Source of the DNA: Actinomycetes bacterium | GTDB taxonomy: Bacteria; Actinomycetota; Acidimicrobiia; Acidimicrobiales; RAAP-2 | Reading direction: 5' to 3' | Assembly: GCA_021786095.1 (NCBI GenBank) | Contig: JAJYNX010000023.1 | Coordinates: 68,739 to 132,738, forward strand | Length of the DNA: 64,000 nt | In this document: piece by piece, positions 52,912 through 62,553 of the stretch | Numbering within the stretch: position 1 is the first letter of the stretch | Layout: the number at the start of each line of letters is the position of its first letter | Translations under genes and position numbers: made by a program | The notes under the pieces: generated by a model | The model's input: only the letters and a program-made list of their open reading frames with translations | Told to the model about the DNA's origin: nothing | The model's database searches: none

Positions 52912-55900
52912 TCAGTGCCAGTCGCGCGAGCGCGCGGCAGCCCCCAGCGCGAGGGGCTCCACGAACTCGGCGGCGAGAGCCACCGTCCCCTGCCCGCGCT
53001 GCAGCGCGCCGCGCACGATCAGTGCCGGGGTGTGGCGAGCCACCGACTCCCAGCGAACCCACGCGCCACGGGAGAAGATCACGTTCACGTGCCCCGTCTC
53101 GTCCTCGAGATTGAGAAAGACCGCCCCACGAGCGGTCTCGGGATGCTGGCGGTGCGTGACCACGCCGGCCACCGTGACCCGATCACTCTCGACCGCGGCG
53201 AGGGTGGCCGCACGCACCACGCCACGTCGCGACAACGCGTCGCGCACCAGCGCCATCGCGGTCGCGTCGGGGGTGAGCCCGAGCGACCAAAGATCGTCGG
53301 CCACGCGCTCGAGCTCGCGCGGCGCCGGCAGCGTCGGGACGTCGAGACCGGTGACGACACCCGTCAGACGGTCGGCGGTGCCCTGCGCCGCCGCGCCGGC
53401 CACCCAGACGCTGGCCCGACGACTCGTCGTGAAGCAGTCCGTCGCCCCCGCGACGGCCAGGGCCTCGAGGTGATGCTGGCGGCACCCCCCACGCCGGACG
53501 AGGTCGGTCGCGTCCGACCAGGGCGCGCCCGCCACCAAGCGCGACGCGAGCTCCTCGCCCACCGTGTGCACCGACGCCAGGCCCAACCGCACCTCGGGTC
53601 GCGCGGGGTCCCCCTCCAGTGTCGCGCCCACGCCCGACGCGTTCACGTCGGGTCGTCGCACCACGACACCGTGGCGCTGCGCGTCGGCGACCAGGCTCTG
53701 GGGCGACCAGAACCCGAGGGGCTGGGCGTTCAGCAGCGCGGCGAGGAATGCGGCCGGGTAGTGGTGCTTGATCCAGGCCGAGCAGTAGACCAGGTGCGCG
53801 AAGGAGACCGCGTGCGACTCGGGGAAGCCGAAGTTCGCGAAGGCGGCGAGCGCGTCGAAGAGCTGGTCGGCCGTCTCGCCCGTGATGCCGTTGGCCGCCA
53901 TCCCCGCGTAGAGGCGGCTCTTCAGGCGCAGCATGCGCAACTCCGAGCGCTTGGCGGCCATGGCCTGGCGCAGCTCGTCCGCCTCGGTCGGTGAGAATCC
54001 CGCCACCGCCACCGCCATCTCCATCAACTGCTCCTGGAACAGGGGCACCCCCAGGGTGCGCCGCAGGATGGGCTCGAGCCGGGGGTGAGGGTAGGTCACC
54101 GGCTCCTCGCCGCGTCGCCGGCGCAGGTAGGGGTTGACGGCGCGCCCCTGAATAGGACCCGGACGGATCAGGGCCACCTCGATCACGAGGTCGTAGAAAC
54201 TGCGTGGCCGCATCCGCGGCAGAGTCGCCATCTGCGCGCGTGACTCGACCTGGAAGACCCCCACCGTGTCCGCCTCGCTGAGCAGGTCGTACACCGCCGG
54301 CTCCTGGGGGAGCGTCGCCAGGTCCAGGGTCACCCCGTGGAAGGCCGCCACCGCGTCCACCGCGCGATGCAGCGCGTCCAGCATGCCCAGCCCCAGCAGA
54401 TCGAACTTCACCAGCCCGCTCGCCGCGCAGTCGTCCTTGTCCCACTGCAGCACCGTGCGCCCGGGCGTGCGCCCCCACTCCACCGGACAGACGTCGAGCA
54501 CGGGTCGATCACAGAGAACCATGCCCGCCGAATGGATCCCCAAGTGACGCGGACGGCCCACCAGCTCCGCGGCCACGGCGTCGATCAGCGCGGCGCGACC
54601 GTCGTCGACCGCCGGGCCACCTGCGGCGATCTCGTCCTCGCTCCACCCGAAGGCACGCGCCACGTCGCGGTGCGCCGAGCGGGGTCGGTAGGTGATCACC
54701 GCCGCCACCTGAGCGGCGTGGTGGCGGCCGTAGCGCTCGTAGACGTACTGGATGACCTCCTCGCGTCGACCCGACTCGATGTCGACGTCGATGTCGGGGG
54801 GGCCGTCGCGCGCGGGCGAGAGGAAGCGCTCGAAGAAGAGGTTCAGCGCGACCGCGTCGGCGTTCGTGATGCCCAGCGAGAAGCACACCGCGGAGTTCGC
54901 CGCCGAGCCGCGACCCTGACAGTAGATGTTCTCGCGACGACAGAACTCGGTGATGTCCCACACCGTCAAGAAGTACCCGGCGAAGCCCAGGTCGGCGATG
55001 ACGCGCAGTTCGTGGTCGATCTGGCGCCAGGCGCCGGTCACCCGCTCGCTCTCGCGTGAGCCGTAGCGCTGCGCGGCCCCGCGGGCGACCAGCTCCTCGA
55101 GGTAGGCCTGCTCGCTCGCGCCGTTCGGCGTGGGGAAGCGCGGCAGGTTCGGCGCCACCAGACGCAGATCGAAGGCGGCGGCACGACCGATCTCCCCCGC
55201 GCGGTCCACCACCCCCGGCCAACGCGCGAAGTGGCGACGCTGCTCGGCGTCGCCACGCAGGTGCGCCAGCGGCGACGCGCTCAGCCACCCCTCCATCTCG
55301 TCGAGGCTGCGCCGTGCGCGAATCGCCGACAGCACGTGCGAGCGCGCGAACGCGTCGGGCGTGGCGTAGTGCACGTTGCCCGTCGCCACCACGTCGACGA
55401 AGTGGGTGACCCCCAACTCGGCCAGCGCGTCGTTGCGCACGACGTCGTCGGGCTCCCCGTGGTGCCAGAGCTCGACCGCCACGTTCTCGCGGCCGAACGC
55501 CTCGATCAGCACCGCCAACTCGCGAGCCGCCGCACGCGGTCCCTGCGCGAGGAGGGCTCGCGTGAGGGGGCCCTTGCGACACCCCGTCAGGACGAGCCAG
55601 TCGCCCGCGTGGCGCGCGAGGTCCTCGAGGGTCACCCGTGGGGCCCCCTTCTCCCCCCGAGCCAGGTGGGCCTCACCGAGGACGCGCGAGAGGCGGCGAT
55701 ATCCCTCGGGTGAGCGCGCCACCACCACCAGGTGGCGACCCGAGGGGTCGCGCACCCCCACCCGGTCGTCGTCGGCCCCGAGGGTGATCTCGCTACCGAA
55801 CACGGTGGGCAGGGCGACGGCCCGGGCGGCCTCGGCGAAGCGCACCGCGCCGTAGAGACCGTGGTGGTCGGTGAGGGCGAGCCCCGCGAGACCGAGCCGA

Positions 55901-55989
55901 CTCGCCTCGACCACGAGCTCCTCGGGGTCGCTCGCCCCGTCGAGGAAGCTGAAGCCGGAGTGGGCGTGCAGTTCGACGTAGCTCGCCAT
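52912..55989 (-). CDS. dnaE2: Error-prone DNA polymerase DnaE2
   Basis: The 1025-residue C-family polymerase has a PHP domain (YVELHAHSGFSFLDGAS), the catalytic GRGSAANSAVCFSLGITNADA and PPDIDVDIESGRREEVIQYVYERYG with the acidic triad, a helix-hairpin-helix part, and an OB fold at the C-terminus. Length and motifs are of DnaE2, the polymerase of SOS mutagenesis. Its ATG lies in the stop of imuB (TGATG); it is the last gene of imuA'-imuB-dnaE2. Confidence 0.95.
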   Translation of the reverse strand: MASYVELHAHSGFSFLDGASDPEELVVEASRLGLAGLALTDHHGLYGAVRFAEAARAVALPTVFGSEITLGADDDRVGVRDPSGRHLVVVARSPEGYRRLSRVLGEAHLARGEKGAPRVTLEDLARHAGDWLVLTGCRKGPLTRALLAQGPRAAARELAVLIEAFGRENVAVELWHHGEPDDVVRNDALAELGVTHFVDVVATGNVHYATPDAFARSHVLSAIRARRSLDEMEGWLSASPLAHLRGDAEQRRHFARWPGVVDRAGEIGRAAAFDLRLVAPNLPRFPTPNGASEQAYLEELVARGAAQRYGSRESERVTGAWRQIDHELRVIADLGFAGYFLTVWDITEFCRRENIYCQGRGSAANSAVCFSLGITNADAVALNLFFERFLSPARDGPPDIDVDIESGRREEVIQYVYERYGRHHAAQVAAVITYRPRSAHRDVARAFGWSEDEIAAGGPAVDDGRAALIDAVAAELVGRPRHLGIHSAGMVLCDRPVLDVCPVEWGRTPGRTVLQWDKDDCAASGLVKFDLLGLGMLDALHRAVDAVAAFHGVTLDLATLPQEPAVYDLLSEADTVGVFQVESRAQMATLPRMRPRSFYDLVIEVALIRPGPIQGRAVNPYLRRRRGEEPVTYPHPRLEPILRRTLGVPLFQEQLMEMAVAVAGFSPTEADELRQAMAAKRSELRMLRLKSRLYAGMAANGITGETADQLFDALAAFANFGFPESHAVSFAHLVYCSAWIKHHYPAAFLAALLNAQPLGFWSPQSLVADAQRHGVVVRRPDVNASGVGATLEGDPARPEVRLGLASVHTVGEELASRLVAGAPWSDATDLVRRGGCRQHHLEALAVAGATDCFTTSRRASVWVAGAAAQGTADRLTGVVTGLDVPTLPAPRELERVADDLWSLGLTPDATAMALVRDALSRRGVVRAATLAAVESDRVTVAGVVTHRQHPETARGAVFLNLEDETGHVNVIFSRGAWVRWESVARHTPALIVRGALQRGQGTVALAAEFVEPLALGAAARSRDWH

Positions 55990-57068
55990 CAGTCGTAGAT
56001 CCCCACGAGCCACCAGCGTCGCGACTCGGCCGCGAGCAGTAGCGCCTCACCCGTGACCAGAACCACCTGAACGTGCGCGCGACGACGCGCCACCGTCCAC
56101 CACCGTTCGACCGTCGGCCAGGGACCCGCGTACCACGTCACTGTCCGGCTCGTGCGCGCCGACCACACCACCGTGTCCGGTGCGCCGCTCAGCAGCCCCC
56201 GCGACTCGACGCGCACCGGTGCGCCGGTGACGTCGCGCAAGCCCACCCCCACCGGGTGGGCCAGGGTGATCACCGGTGCCGGTGCCCGCAGACGCCCCGG
56301 CCAGGGTGCGTCGTCGTGCGACGTCGGCGTCGGCGCACCCCAGGGGACCAGCGCGGCGCGGTCCTGAGGAGTGCGTCCACCGCGCAGCGTCGCCACCATC
56401 ACTCCACCGCTGCCGAGACGGTGACGCACTCGCTGCACCGCGGCGGCGGCGCGCTCGTCGCCCGCGCCGCGCGAGCCGAAGAAGCCGCGCTGCTCGTCAC
56501 CCACCACCACGTCGCCCCGTAGCTCGCGCACGCGCGCGGCGAGGCGTCCGTCACGCTGGCCCGGCAGCTCGGCGAGCTCCCCCCGCGCCACCTGGTGCAG
56601 GACCAGCACGCCACGATCGAAGCGCTCCGCCACTCGCGCGCGCGCCAGATCGGCGAAGTCCCCCACCGTGTGCACGCCCAGCCGATGACCGGTCGTCGCG
56701 AGATCACGGCGTCCCAGCGCCTCGAGGGGCAGGGACCGGCGAAAGCCCTCCGTGGCGCCCGGGGCGAGCACCACCCCCCGACGAGCGGCCTGCTCGGCGC
56801 AGAAGAGACCGTCGGCGACCCCGAGTGCGACCTCCCGACCCGTCACGTCGTGCACCAGCGTGCGCGCGGCGTCGAGCACCACCGTCTCGCCACCGAGGAA
56901 CCGGCTCGGAGCCCGTATCGGCAGAATGAACCAGCCCCACCGCACCGGCTCGGTGAAGGGACAGAGCGCAGTGAGCGCGTCGAGCAGGGCCAGGTACTCC
57001 CGTGACGCCGCCCCGTCGGGGGTCTCGTGGGCGAGCGCCTCGACCCACAGGGCGAGGAACCGTTCCAT
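55989..57068 (-). CDS. imuB: ImuB-like Y-family polymerase homologue
   Basis: The 359-residue product follows the Y-family layout (FLALWVEAL start, RSLPLEALGRRDLATTGHRLGVHTVGDFADL helix-hairpin-helix, then the little finger). The acidic residues needed for polymerase activity are not evident, as in ImuB, which serves as a hub for DnaE2 and the clamp. It is shorter than the usual ~500 residues, so the N-terminal palm is reduced. Co-translated with dnaE2 and three bases downstream of imuA'. Confidence 0.85.
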   Translation of the reverse strand: MERFLALWVEALAHETPDGAASREYLALLDALTALCPFTEPVRWGWFILPIRAPSRFLGGETVVLDAARTLVHDVTGREVALGVADGLFCAEQAARRGVVLAPGATEGFRRSLPLEALGRRDLATTGHRLGVHTVGDFADLARARVAERFDRGVLVLHQVARGELAELPGQRDGRLAARVRELRGDVVVGDEQRGFFGSRGAGDERAAAAVQRVRHRLGSGGVMVATLRGGRTPQDRAALVPWGAPTPTSHDDAPWPGRLRAPAPVITLAHPVGVGLRDVTGAPVRVESRGLLSGAPDTVVWSARTSRTVTWYAGPWPTVERWWTVARRRAHVQVVLVTGEALLLAAESRRWWLVGIYD

Positions 57069-57728
57069 CTACGACGCCGCCGCTCGTCCCCGGTGATCCG
57101 GCAGCATCACGACCCGCTCACCCGCGCGCGACGCCTCACCGCGCCCGCCGACGCGCACCGTGAGGTACCGCGCGTCGAGTTGCGCCGACGTCCGCCAGCG
57201 CGTCGCGGTCACGGTGAAGGAGAGATCCGCCGGTAGCGGCCACGGCGCGTTCGGCTCACCGAGGACGATGAGCACGACGCCACGCTCGCGCGCGCGGTCC
57301 ATCACGCGTCGCGCCAGGGGTCGCGACGCGCGGGCGGGTGGCCGCACGACGAGCAGGTCCACCCCGTCGAGCAGGTCCGCCGTGGACTCCGCCCACGCGC
57401 CGCGCGGCCGCGGCACGAAGAGCACGCGTCGCAGGTCCACCCCGAGGTCCCCCATCGCCACGACGCCCGGGTCGTCGACCCCCACCACCCCGACCCAGTG
57501 GCCCGCCGCGCTCGCCGCGCCCAACAGACTCAGCGCGAGGCTCAGCCCCCCCGCGCCAGCCGGAGCCTGGACCGCCACGGTCGCCCCTCGGCGCAGGCCT
57601 CCACCGGGGACCATCGTGCACCAGGGGTCGGCGAGGGGGAGTCGACGGGTCGTCGCGAGGGCGACCGGGCGCAGCATCGCCGCCACGTCGGTGGGGAGAG
57701 AAGGGCGAGTCGGTGAAAAAGCGAACAT
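57069..57728 (-). CDS. imuA': ImuA'-like RecA-related protein
   Basis: The 219-residue protein has a RecA-like core: LADPWCTMVPGGGLRRGATVAVQAPAGAGGLSLALSLLG, with a degenerate Walker A, VGVVGVDDPGVVAMGDLGVDLRRVLFVPRP and LLVVRPPARASRPLARRVMDRARERGVVLIVLGEP. It belongs with imuB and dnaE2 as the mutasome. The ATG at 57728 lies inside a LexA box; TACTCT nine bases before it is the -10 element, so the transcript is nearly leaderless and the box would block initiation. Confidence 0.85.
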   Translation of the reverse strand: MFAFSPTRPSLPTDVAAMLRPVALATTRRLPLADPWCTMVPGGGLRRGATVAVQAPAGAGGLSLALSLLGAASAAGHWVGVVGVDDPGVVAMGDLGVDLRRVLFVPRPRGAWAESTADLLDGVDLLVVRPPARASRPLARRVMDRARERGVVLIVLGEPNAPWPLPADLSFTVTATRWRTSAQLDARYLTVRVGGRGEASRAGERVVMLPDHRGRAAAS

Positions 57729-57735
57729 ACGTTCG
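57722..57735. promoter_or_regulatory. LexA/SOS box at the imuA' start codon
   Basis: CGAAC-N4-GTTCG is a perfect match to the actinobacterial SOS box core. It covers the imuA' ATG and lies 49 bases from the divergent SRAP gene, so it may control both. Confidence 0.85.
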
Positions 57736-57783
57736 TAAGAGTAGTCACCCCCCGGCTCACGCGCCAACGGCCAGAATGGACCC

Positions 57784-58482
57784 GTGTGCGGTCGCGTCGC
57801 CCTCTTCACCCCTCCCGCCCGTCTCGCGCGATTCCTCGACGCCGCGCTCGCCGCGGGCCTGGACCCCGACGGCCACCCGCACTGGAACATCGGACCCCGC
57901 CAGCAGCTCCTCGCCGCCGCGCGCCACGAGGAGGATCGCGTCCTCGACCACTACTGGTGGGGTCTCATCCCGGGGTGGGCCAAGGATCCGTCCGTCGCCA
58001 ACCGGCTCTTCAACGCCCGGGCCGAGACGGTGGCCGAAAAGCCCTCCTTTCGCAGCGCCTTCGCTCGACGGCCGTGCGTGGTCCCGGTCGACGGCTTCTA
58101 CGAGTGGGACCACCGCACACCGGGGGTGGCGCAGCCCCACTACTTCCACCGAGCCGACGGGAACCCCCTTCTCCTGGCCGGGCTCTGGGAGCACTGGCGC
58201 GATCCCGCCGGGGTCGCGACGGACCCACCCGTCGCGACCTGCACCGTCATCACGACGACGCCGAGCGACGACGTGGACGGCCTGCACGATCGCATGCCGG
58301 TCGTCCTCGAGCTCGACGACGTGACCCCCTGGCTCGACGTCGCGCACCACGAGCCCGCCGAGCGACTCCGCCTCCTGGACCCCTCTCCCGCGGGGACGCT
58401 GGTCCACTACCCCGTACGTCGCGACGTAGGCTCACTGCGCCACGACGGCCCGCAGCTGATCGAGCCGACCACCCTCCTCTGA
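57784..58482 (+). CDS. yedK: SRAP-family abasic-site shield protein (YedK/HMCES)
   Basis: The 232-residue protein starts MCGRVALFTPP; Cys2 is the residue that bonds to abasic sites once Met is removed. Further motifs are YWWGLIPGWAKDPSVANRLFNARAET, RPCVVPVDGFYEWDH and LHDRMPVVL with the active-site Glu/His positions. The GTG start is fixed by the need for Cys at position 2 and by CAGAAT six bases before it. Divergence from the mutasome operon across 55 bases fits DNA-damage control. Confidence 0.93.
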   Translation: MCGRVALFTPPARLARFLDAALAAGLDPDGHPHWNIGPRQQLLAAARHEEDRVLDHYWWGLIPGWAKDPSVANRLFNARAETVAEKPSFRSAFARRPCVVPVDGFYEWDHRTPGVAQPHYFHRADGNPLLLAGLWEHWRDPAGVATDPPVATCTVITTTPSDDVDGLHDRMPVVLELDDVTPWLDVAHHEPAERLRLLDPSPAGTLVHYPVRRDVGSLRHDGPQLIEPTTLL

Positions 58483-58525
58483 TCCGACCACCCTTCTCGG
58501 TCTGGATCTGGTCCCGGACGGCCGA

Positions 58526-58573
58526 AAACCCCGAGTGACCAGTGAGTCGAAACTCGCCAGCCCCTCGGGGTTT
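58526..58573 (+). terminator. Branched hairpin after the SRAP gene
   Basis: A 10-bp perfect outer stem with a nested tetraloop hairpin lies 44 bases past the SRAP stop; the right arm ends in TTT. It is a probable terminator. Confidence 0.55.
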
Positions 58574-58959
58574 CCGAGGCACACCGCCCGTCGGTCCGTG
58601 TCGGACAGACCGCCGCGCGATGGCGGGTACTCCACGTCATTCGTCGTACGAACAGCGGACCGAACTCCGCTGCCCGGTGGGGGCTCCATCCCTCTTGCGA
58701 GGTCCCTCACCCCTCCGTCGGCGTCCCCTTTCGGTTTCGCCGATCGTCGACCGGTACTACGTGGACTACGAGTGACACTGTGTCAGGACGCCGCGATCGG
58801 CGCCACCAGAAATCCGACTCCCACAGACTTTTGCCCATGTTCTGACTACTTATCCACTGAATTCTCCCCCGTCAAGGTCGTTCTCCACCGCATAGTCGCA
58901 CGTTATCCACAGGCGGGTCGTGAGCCCAACCTCCACACGATCAGACCTCCAACGACAGC

Positions 58960-58973
58960 GTGACCTTCGCCCC
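58960..58973 (+). promoter_or_regulatory. DosR-like box upstream of the antiporter gene
   Basis: GTGACCTTCGCCCC agrees with the DosR-type consensus GGGACCTTCGGCCC at 12 of 14 positions and lies 83 bases before the start codon, like the boxes before hsp20. Confidence 0.45.
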
Positions 58974-59055
58974 TGGATCGATGCTGCACGAGCGCCTACA
59001 CCGGTACGTGAAGCCCGCCACGATTCACCGAAGTCGCGGCCATCGAGGGAGGATC

Positions 59056-60492
59056 ATGGCACTCACCACCGACGCGGCGGCGTCACGCGACGGCACGCCG
59101 GCCGAGTCCACGCGCAACCAGCAGAGGGCCCACGCGCTGGGTCTCACGTCATCCACGGGATTGGTCGTCGGCAGCATCGTCGGCACCGGCGTGTTCACGA
59201 TGCCCGCCGTCCTGGCCGGCGCGGGCACGATGTCGCTCGTCGTACTCGGCGTCATCGCGGTGGGAGCTCTCCTCCTCGGCGTGCTCTTCGGTCAACTGAC
59301 CCGACGCGTCGCCAACAGCGACGGCGGCGTCTACGCGTACGCCCGCCATGAGTTCGGCGACTTCGCCGGCTACCTCGTGGGGTGGTGCTACTGGATCCAG
59401 TCCTGGGCGGGCAATGCCGCCATCGTCTCATCCTGGGTCTTCTACGTCGACGCCCTCTTCCACATCACGCCCAACGGAATGGGCAATTGGGGCATCGCCA
59501 TGGTCGGGCTGTGGGTGCCCGCCGTCGTCAACCTGGTCGGCGTGCGCCAAATGGCCTGGTTTCAGAACCTGACGGTGGTGCTCAAGTTTCTCCCGCTCCT
59601 CTTCGTGGGCGTGGTGGGCTGGTTCTTCGTCCGTTCCGCCAACTTTGGTCCCTTCAACGCCTCCGGGGGGAGCCTCTACAGCGGCATCGGTATCGCGGCG
59701 GGCGTGGCCCTCTTCTCCTTCATTGGGGTGGAGGCCGCCGCCGTCACGGCCAAGCGGGTGCGCGATCCGCGCCGCAACGTCGGTCGAGCCTCGATCACGG
59801 GAACCGCGGCCAGCGCCGTGCTCTACGTGCTGGTGTCCGCCGCCGTCATGGGCCTGGTCGCGCACCACGGACTCGTCAACAATGGCGCCCCCTTCGTCAA
59901 CGCCTTCGAGTCGATCTTCTCGCAGGGAGCCTGGGCGGGCAGGCTCGTCGCCGCCCTGGCGGTCATCTCGGGGATCGGTGCGCTCAACGGCTGGACGCTG
60001 ATCGTCACCGAGACGTCGCGCGCGATCGCGAAGGACGATCTGTTTCCCCGACCCTTCGCGTGGGCCGACCACAAGGACACCGCGTGGTTCGGAATCCTCA
60101 TCGGCACCGGCCTCCCGTCGCTGCTCATGCTCTGGCGATACAGCACCAGCTCCGGCCTGACGATCTTCACGTACCTCGTCGACCTCTCCGTCGTCACCGT
60201 GGCGATCCCGTACTTCTTCTCGGCCATCGCCCAACTCACGTACCTGGTCTCGCGACGGCGCCGGGTCGAGGGCTGGCGGCTCGCGCGCGACCTCACGGTG
60301 GCTGGAGCCAGTGTCCTGTTCTCACTCTGGGTGACGTTCGCGTCGGGCTACCAGGTCGTGTACCAGGCGATGCTCGTGCTTCTGATCGGGCTCGTTCTCT
60401 ACGCGTTCCTCAACGCCCGCCGCGAACGCCTCGGGGAGGCCGCCGAGCCCGTCGAACTCCCGACTGAGGTTGCGTCAGCCCCGGGCGTCTGA
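59056..60492 (+). CDS. APC-family amino acid antiporter (ArcD-like)
   Basis: The 478-residue transporter has 12 or so membrane helices and begins GLTSSTGLVVGSIVGTGVFTMPAVLA, the glycine-rich helix 1 of the basic amino acid/polyamine antiporters. GGVYAYARHEFGDFAGYLVGW and SFIGVEAAAVTAKRVRDPRRN are also typical. Being beside the arginine deiminase genes, it probably exchanges arginine for ornithine. AGGGAGGA precedes the ATG. Confidence 0.88.
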   Translation: MALTTDAAASRDGTPAESTRNQQRAHALGLTSSTGLVVGSIVGTGVFTMPAVLAGAGTMSLVVLGVIAVGALLLGVLFGQLTRRVANSDGGVYAYARHEFGDFAGYLVGWCYWIQSWAGNAAIVSSWVFYVDALFHITPNGMGNWGIAMVGLWVPAVVNLVGVRQMAWFQNLTVVLKFLPLLFVGVVGWFFVRSANFGPFNASGGSLYSGIGIAAGVALFSFIGVEAAAVTAKRVRDPRRNVGRASITGTAASAVLYVLVSAAVMGLVAHHGLVNNGAPFVNAFESIFSQGAWAGRLVAALAVISGIGALNGWTLIVTETSRAIAKDDLFPRPFAWADHKDTAWFGILIGTGLPSLLMLWRYSTSSGLTIFTYLVDLSVVTVAIPYFFSAIAQLTYLVSRRRRVEGWRLARDLTVAGASVLFSLWVTFASGYQVVYQAMLVLLIGLVLYAFLNARRERLGEAAEPVELPTEVASAPGV

Positions 60493-60572
60493 GACGACCA
60501 CAATTCCACGACCGTCGCGACGTGATCGCGGACCATGTCGCGACGGGAATCCGCGAGGCGACTGCCCGTCAG

Positions 60573-61025
60573 TCAGTCACGTGCCTCGGCGGGCGGGCGC
60601 ACGACGACGACCGTGCAGTGAGCGTGGCTCGCACAGTGATTGCTCACCGACCCGATCAGCATCCCCGTGAACTCTCCGTGACCCCGGCTGCCCACGACCA
60701 GCAGATCAGCGCCCTGGGACAGATCGACCAGCGTCGACGCCGGCGGCCCCTTGACCGCGCTGGCGCGGATCGAGACCGACGGGTGCGCCACGTGCACCGG
60801 CGCGACGGCGTCCTCAAGGATTCGACGAGCGTCAGCGTCGGGATCGTACTCCGCCGGCAGCGTGAACGGGACGCCGTAGCTGTTGGGCCACTCCCAGGTC
60901 GTCACCACCTCCAACGTCGACGACGTCAGCTCCGCCTGACGCGCCGCCCACTCCAGTGCCGCCAGCGAGTCGGACGATCCGTCGATCCCCACCACGATGC
61001 GTGGTGACACCGCTGTCGTCGTCAT
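60573..61025 (-). CDS. Universal stress protein
   Basis: The 150-residue UspA-type protein has IVVGIDGSSDSLAALEWAARQAEL and the ATP-binding VVGSRGHGEFTGMLIGSVSNHCASHAHCTVVVVR. GGGAGGTG precedes the ATG at 61025. It is divergent from hsp20 with DosR-like boxes between, the same pairing of gene types as in the mycobacterial hypoxia regulon. Confidence 0.92.
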   Translation of the reverse strand: MTTTAVSPRIVVGIDGSSDSLAALEWAARQAELTSSTLEVVTTWEWPNSYGVPFTLPAEYDPDADARRILEDAVAPVHVAHPSVSIRASAVKGPPASTLVDLSQGADLLVVGSRGHGEFTGMLIGSVSNHCASHAHCTVVVVRPPAEARD

Positions 61026-61102
61026 ATCCACCTCCCCGTCGTGACGCCCGTCGGCGCCCGTCTCCACCCTACCGAGGCACCTCACGCCGACACCGTGGAT
61101 CG

Positions 61103-61125
61103 TGGCCGAAAGTGACCTACGGCCC
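61103..61125. promoter_or_regulatory. Two overlapping DosR-like boxes between usp and hsp20
   Basis: 61112-61125 reads GTGACCTACGGCCC (plus strand), and 61116-61103 reads GTCACTTTCGGCCA (minus strand). Each agrees with the DosR consensus GGGAC-N4-GGCCC type at 11-12 of 14 positions. They share five bases and point to either gene. Confidence 0.55.
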
Positions 61126-61199
61126 TACAGGGTCGCCGGGTGACGACCCATACTGAGAACGGCGGCCTGCTAGTGCGACAGTTCGCCAAGGAGAGCATC

Positions 61200-61631
61200 A
61201 TGGCTGTTGTCCTGCATCGCGCGTCACCGGTGGAGTGGAGCAACTTCCCGTTAGCCGATCGTTGGCGCCGGTTCTTCGAGACCGACGAGGGCGACGGCTG
61301 GCTGCCGGTGGAAGAGTTGCGTGACGGCGACACGATCGTCGTTCGCGCGGAGATTCCCGACGTCGACCCCGACAAGGACGTGGACATCACGACCGAGGAC
61401 GGCGTCGTGCGGATCCACGCTCACCGTGAGCAGCGGATCAAGCACGCCGAGGGTTCGGGCTATCGCAGTGAGTTCCGCTACGGCGAGTTCACCCGCGAGA
61501 TCGCCCTGCCCGAGGGCGTCGACCCGAAGTCCGTGTCGGCGACCTACCGTGACGGCATCCTGGAGGTGCGGATTCCCAACCCCCAAAAGCCAGCCGCTGC
61601 TCCCACGAAGGTAGCGATCTCGCGCGGGTGA
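61200..61631 (+). CDS. Hsp20/alpha-crystallin small heat-shock protein
   Basis: The 143-residue chaperone has the alpha-crystallin domain (residues 36-128: DGWLPVEELRDGDTIVVRAEIPDVDPDKDVDITTEDGVVRIHAHRE ... RSEFRYGEFTREIALPEGVDPKSVSATYRDGILEVRIP). GEFTREIALPEGV and the GILEV motif are family marks. AAGGAGAG precedes the ATG at 61200. It resembles mycobacterial HspX in family and in promoter context. Confidence 0.93.
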   Translation: MAVVLHRASPVEWSNFPLADRWRRFFETDEGDGWLPVEELRDGDTIVVRAEIPDVDPDKDVDITTEDGVVRIHAHREQRIKHAEGSGYRSEFRYGEFTREIALPEGVDPKSVSATYRDGILEVRIPNPQKPAAAPTKVAISRG

Positions 61632-61650
61632 TCCGCGCGAGTCGGTTGGG

Positions 61651-62553
61651 TCAGGTATCGATGACGGTCCCCGCCTCTCCGGCCAGGAGGGCGGGGGCGT
61701 CACCGAGGCGCCCGATCATGGCGCGACCGTGAGTCGCGCTGACGAACCGGCAGGCGGCCTCGACCTTGGGCCCCATGGACCCGGGCGCGAAGGAGTGGGC
61801 GCGCAGTTGCGCCACCGTCGTGTGGCGCAGTGGTCGCGCCTCGGGCGTGGCGTAGTCCAGTTCGACGGCGTCCACGTCGCTCAGCAGTAGCAGGGCGTCC
61901 GCGCGCAGAGCCTCGGCGAGCACCGCTGCGGTCAAGTCCTTGTCGACCACCGCCTCGACGCCGTGGTGGCCGTGCGGACCGCGCACGACTGGTATCCCGC
62001 CACCACCGGCGCACACCACGACGACGCCGGCGTCGAGCAGGCGCTCGATGATCGGCAACTCGACAATGACTCGAGGCTCGGGTGACGGGACGACGCGACG
62101 CCACGCGGTCCCGTCGCGTCGAACCGCCCACCCGTTCGCGGCGGCGAGCGCGTGGGCGGTGGCCTCGTCGTAGACGGCGCCGACGAACTTCGTCGGGTCG
62201 GTGAACGCCGGATCGTCAGGGTCGACCTCGGTCCGACAGAGCACGCCGACGACCGCTCGCGACGCCAGGGCGTTATCCAGGGCCTGCACGAGCCAGTAGC
62301 CGATCATGCCCTGAGTCTGAGCGTCGAGGACGTCGAAGGGGTAGGGCTGCGACAGCGACGCGTCGCTCGCGCTCTGCGCGGCCAACAGGCCGACTTGGGG
62401 CCCGTTGCCGTGGGTGAGAACGATCTCGTGATCCCGGTAGAGCGGCGCCACCGCGCGGATCGCCTCGCGTACGTGCGACTCCTGGATCCGCGCATCCGGT
62501 CGCTCGCCACGTTCGAGGAGAGCGTTGCCACCCAGCGCGACGACCAGCCTCAC
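61651..62553 (-). CDS. arcC: Carbamate kinase ArcC
   Basis: The 300-residue kinase forms ATP from carbamoyl phosphate in the last step of the arginine deiminase pathway. It has [72 protein letters not shown] and [16 protein letters not shown], the last being a family signature. It overlaps the upstream carbamoyltransferase gene by four bases and converges on hsp20. Confidence 0.95.
   Translation of the reverse strand: MRLVVALGGNALLERGERPDARIQESHVREAIRAVAPLYRDHEIVLTHGNGPQVGLLAAQSASDASLSQPYPFDVLDAQTQGMIGYWLVQALDNALASRAVVGVLCRTEVDPDDPAFTDPTKFVGAVYDEATAHALAAANGWAVRRDGTAWRRVVPSPEPRVIVELPIIERLLDAGVVVVCAGGGGIPVVRGPHGHHGVEAVVDKDLTAAVLAEALRADALLLLSDVDAVELDYATPEARPLRHTTVAQLRAHSFAPGSMGPKVEAACRFVSATHGRAMIGRLGDAPALLAGEAGTVIDT

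Larger units (their letters stand above)
58483..59055. other. 570-base noncoding stretch with hairpins and two DnaA-box-like sites
   Basis: No gene is supported. It has a 10-bp inverted repeat (AAACCCCGAG at 58526-58535 with 58564-58573) enclosing a small GAGT-CGAA-ACTC hairpin, and a GTCCG-TGT-CGGAC hairpin soon after. TTATCCACT (58850-58858) and TTATCCACA (58903-58911) match DnaA boxes, but the usual oriC neighbours are absent. The right end holds a DosR-like box. Confidence 0.5.
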
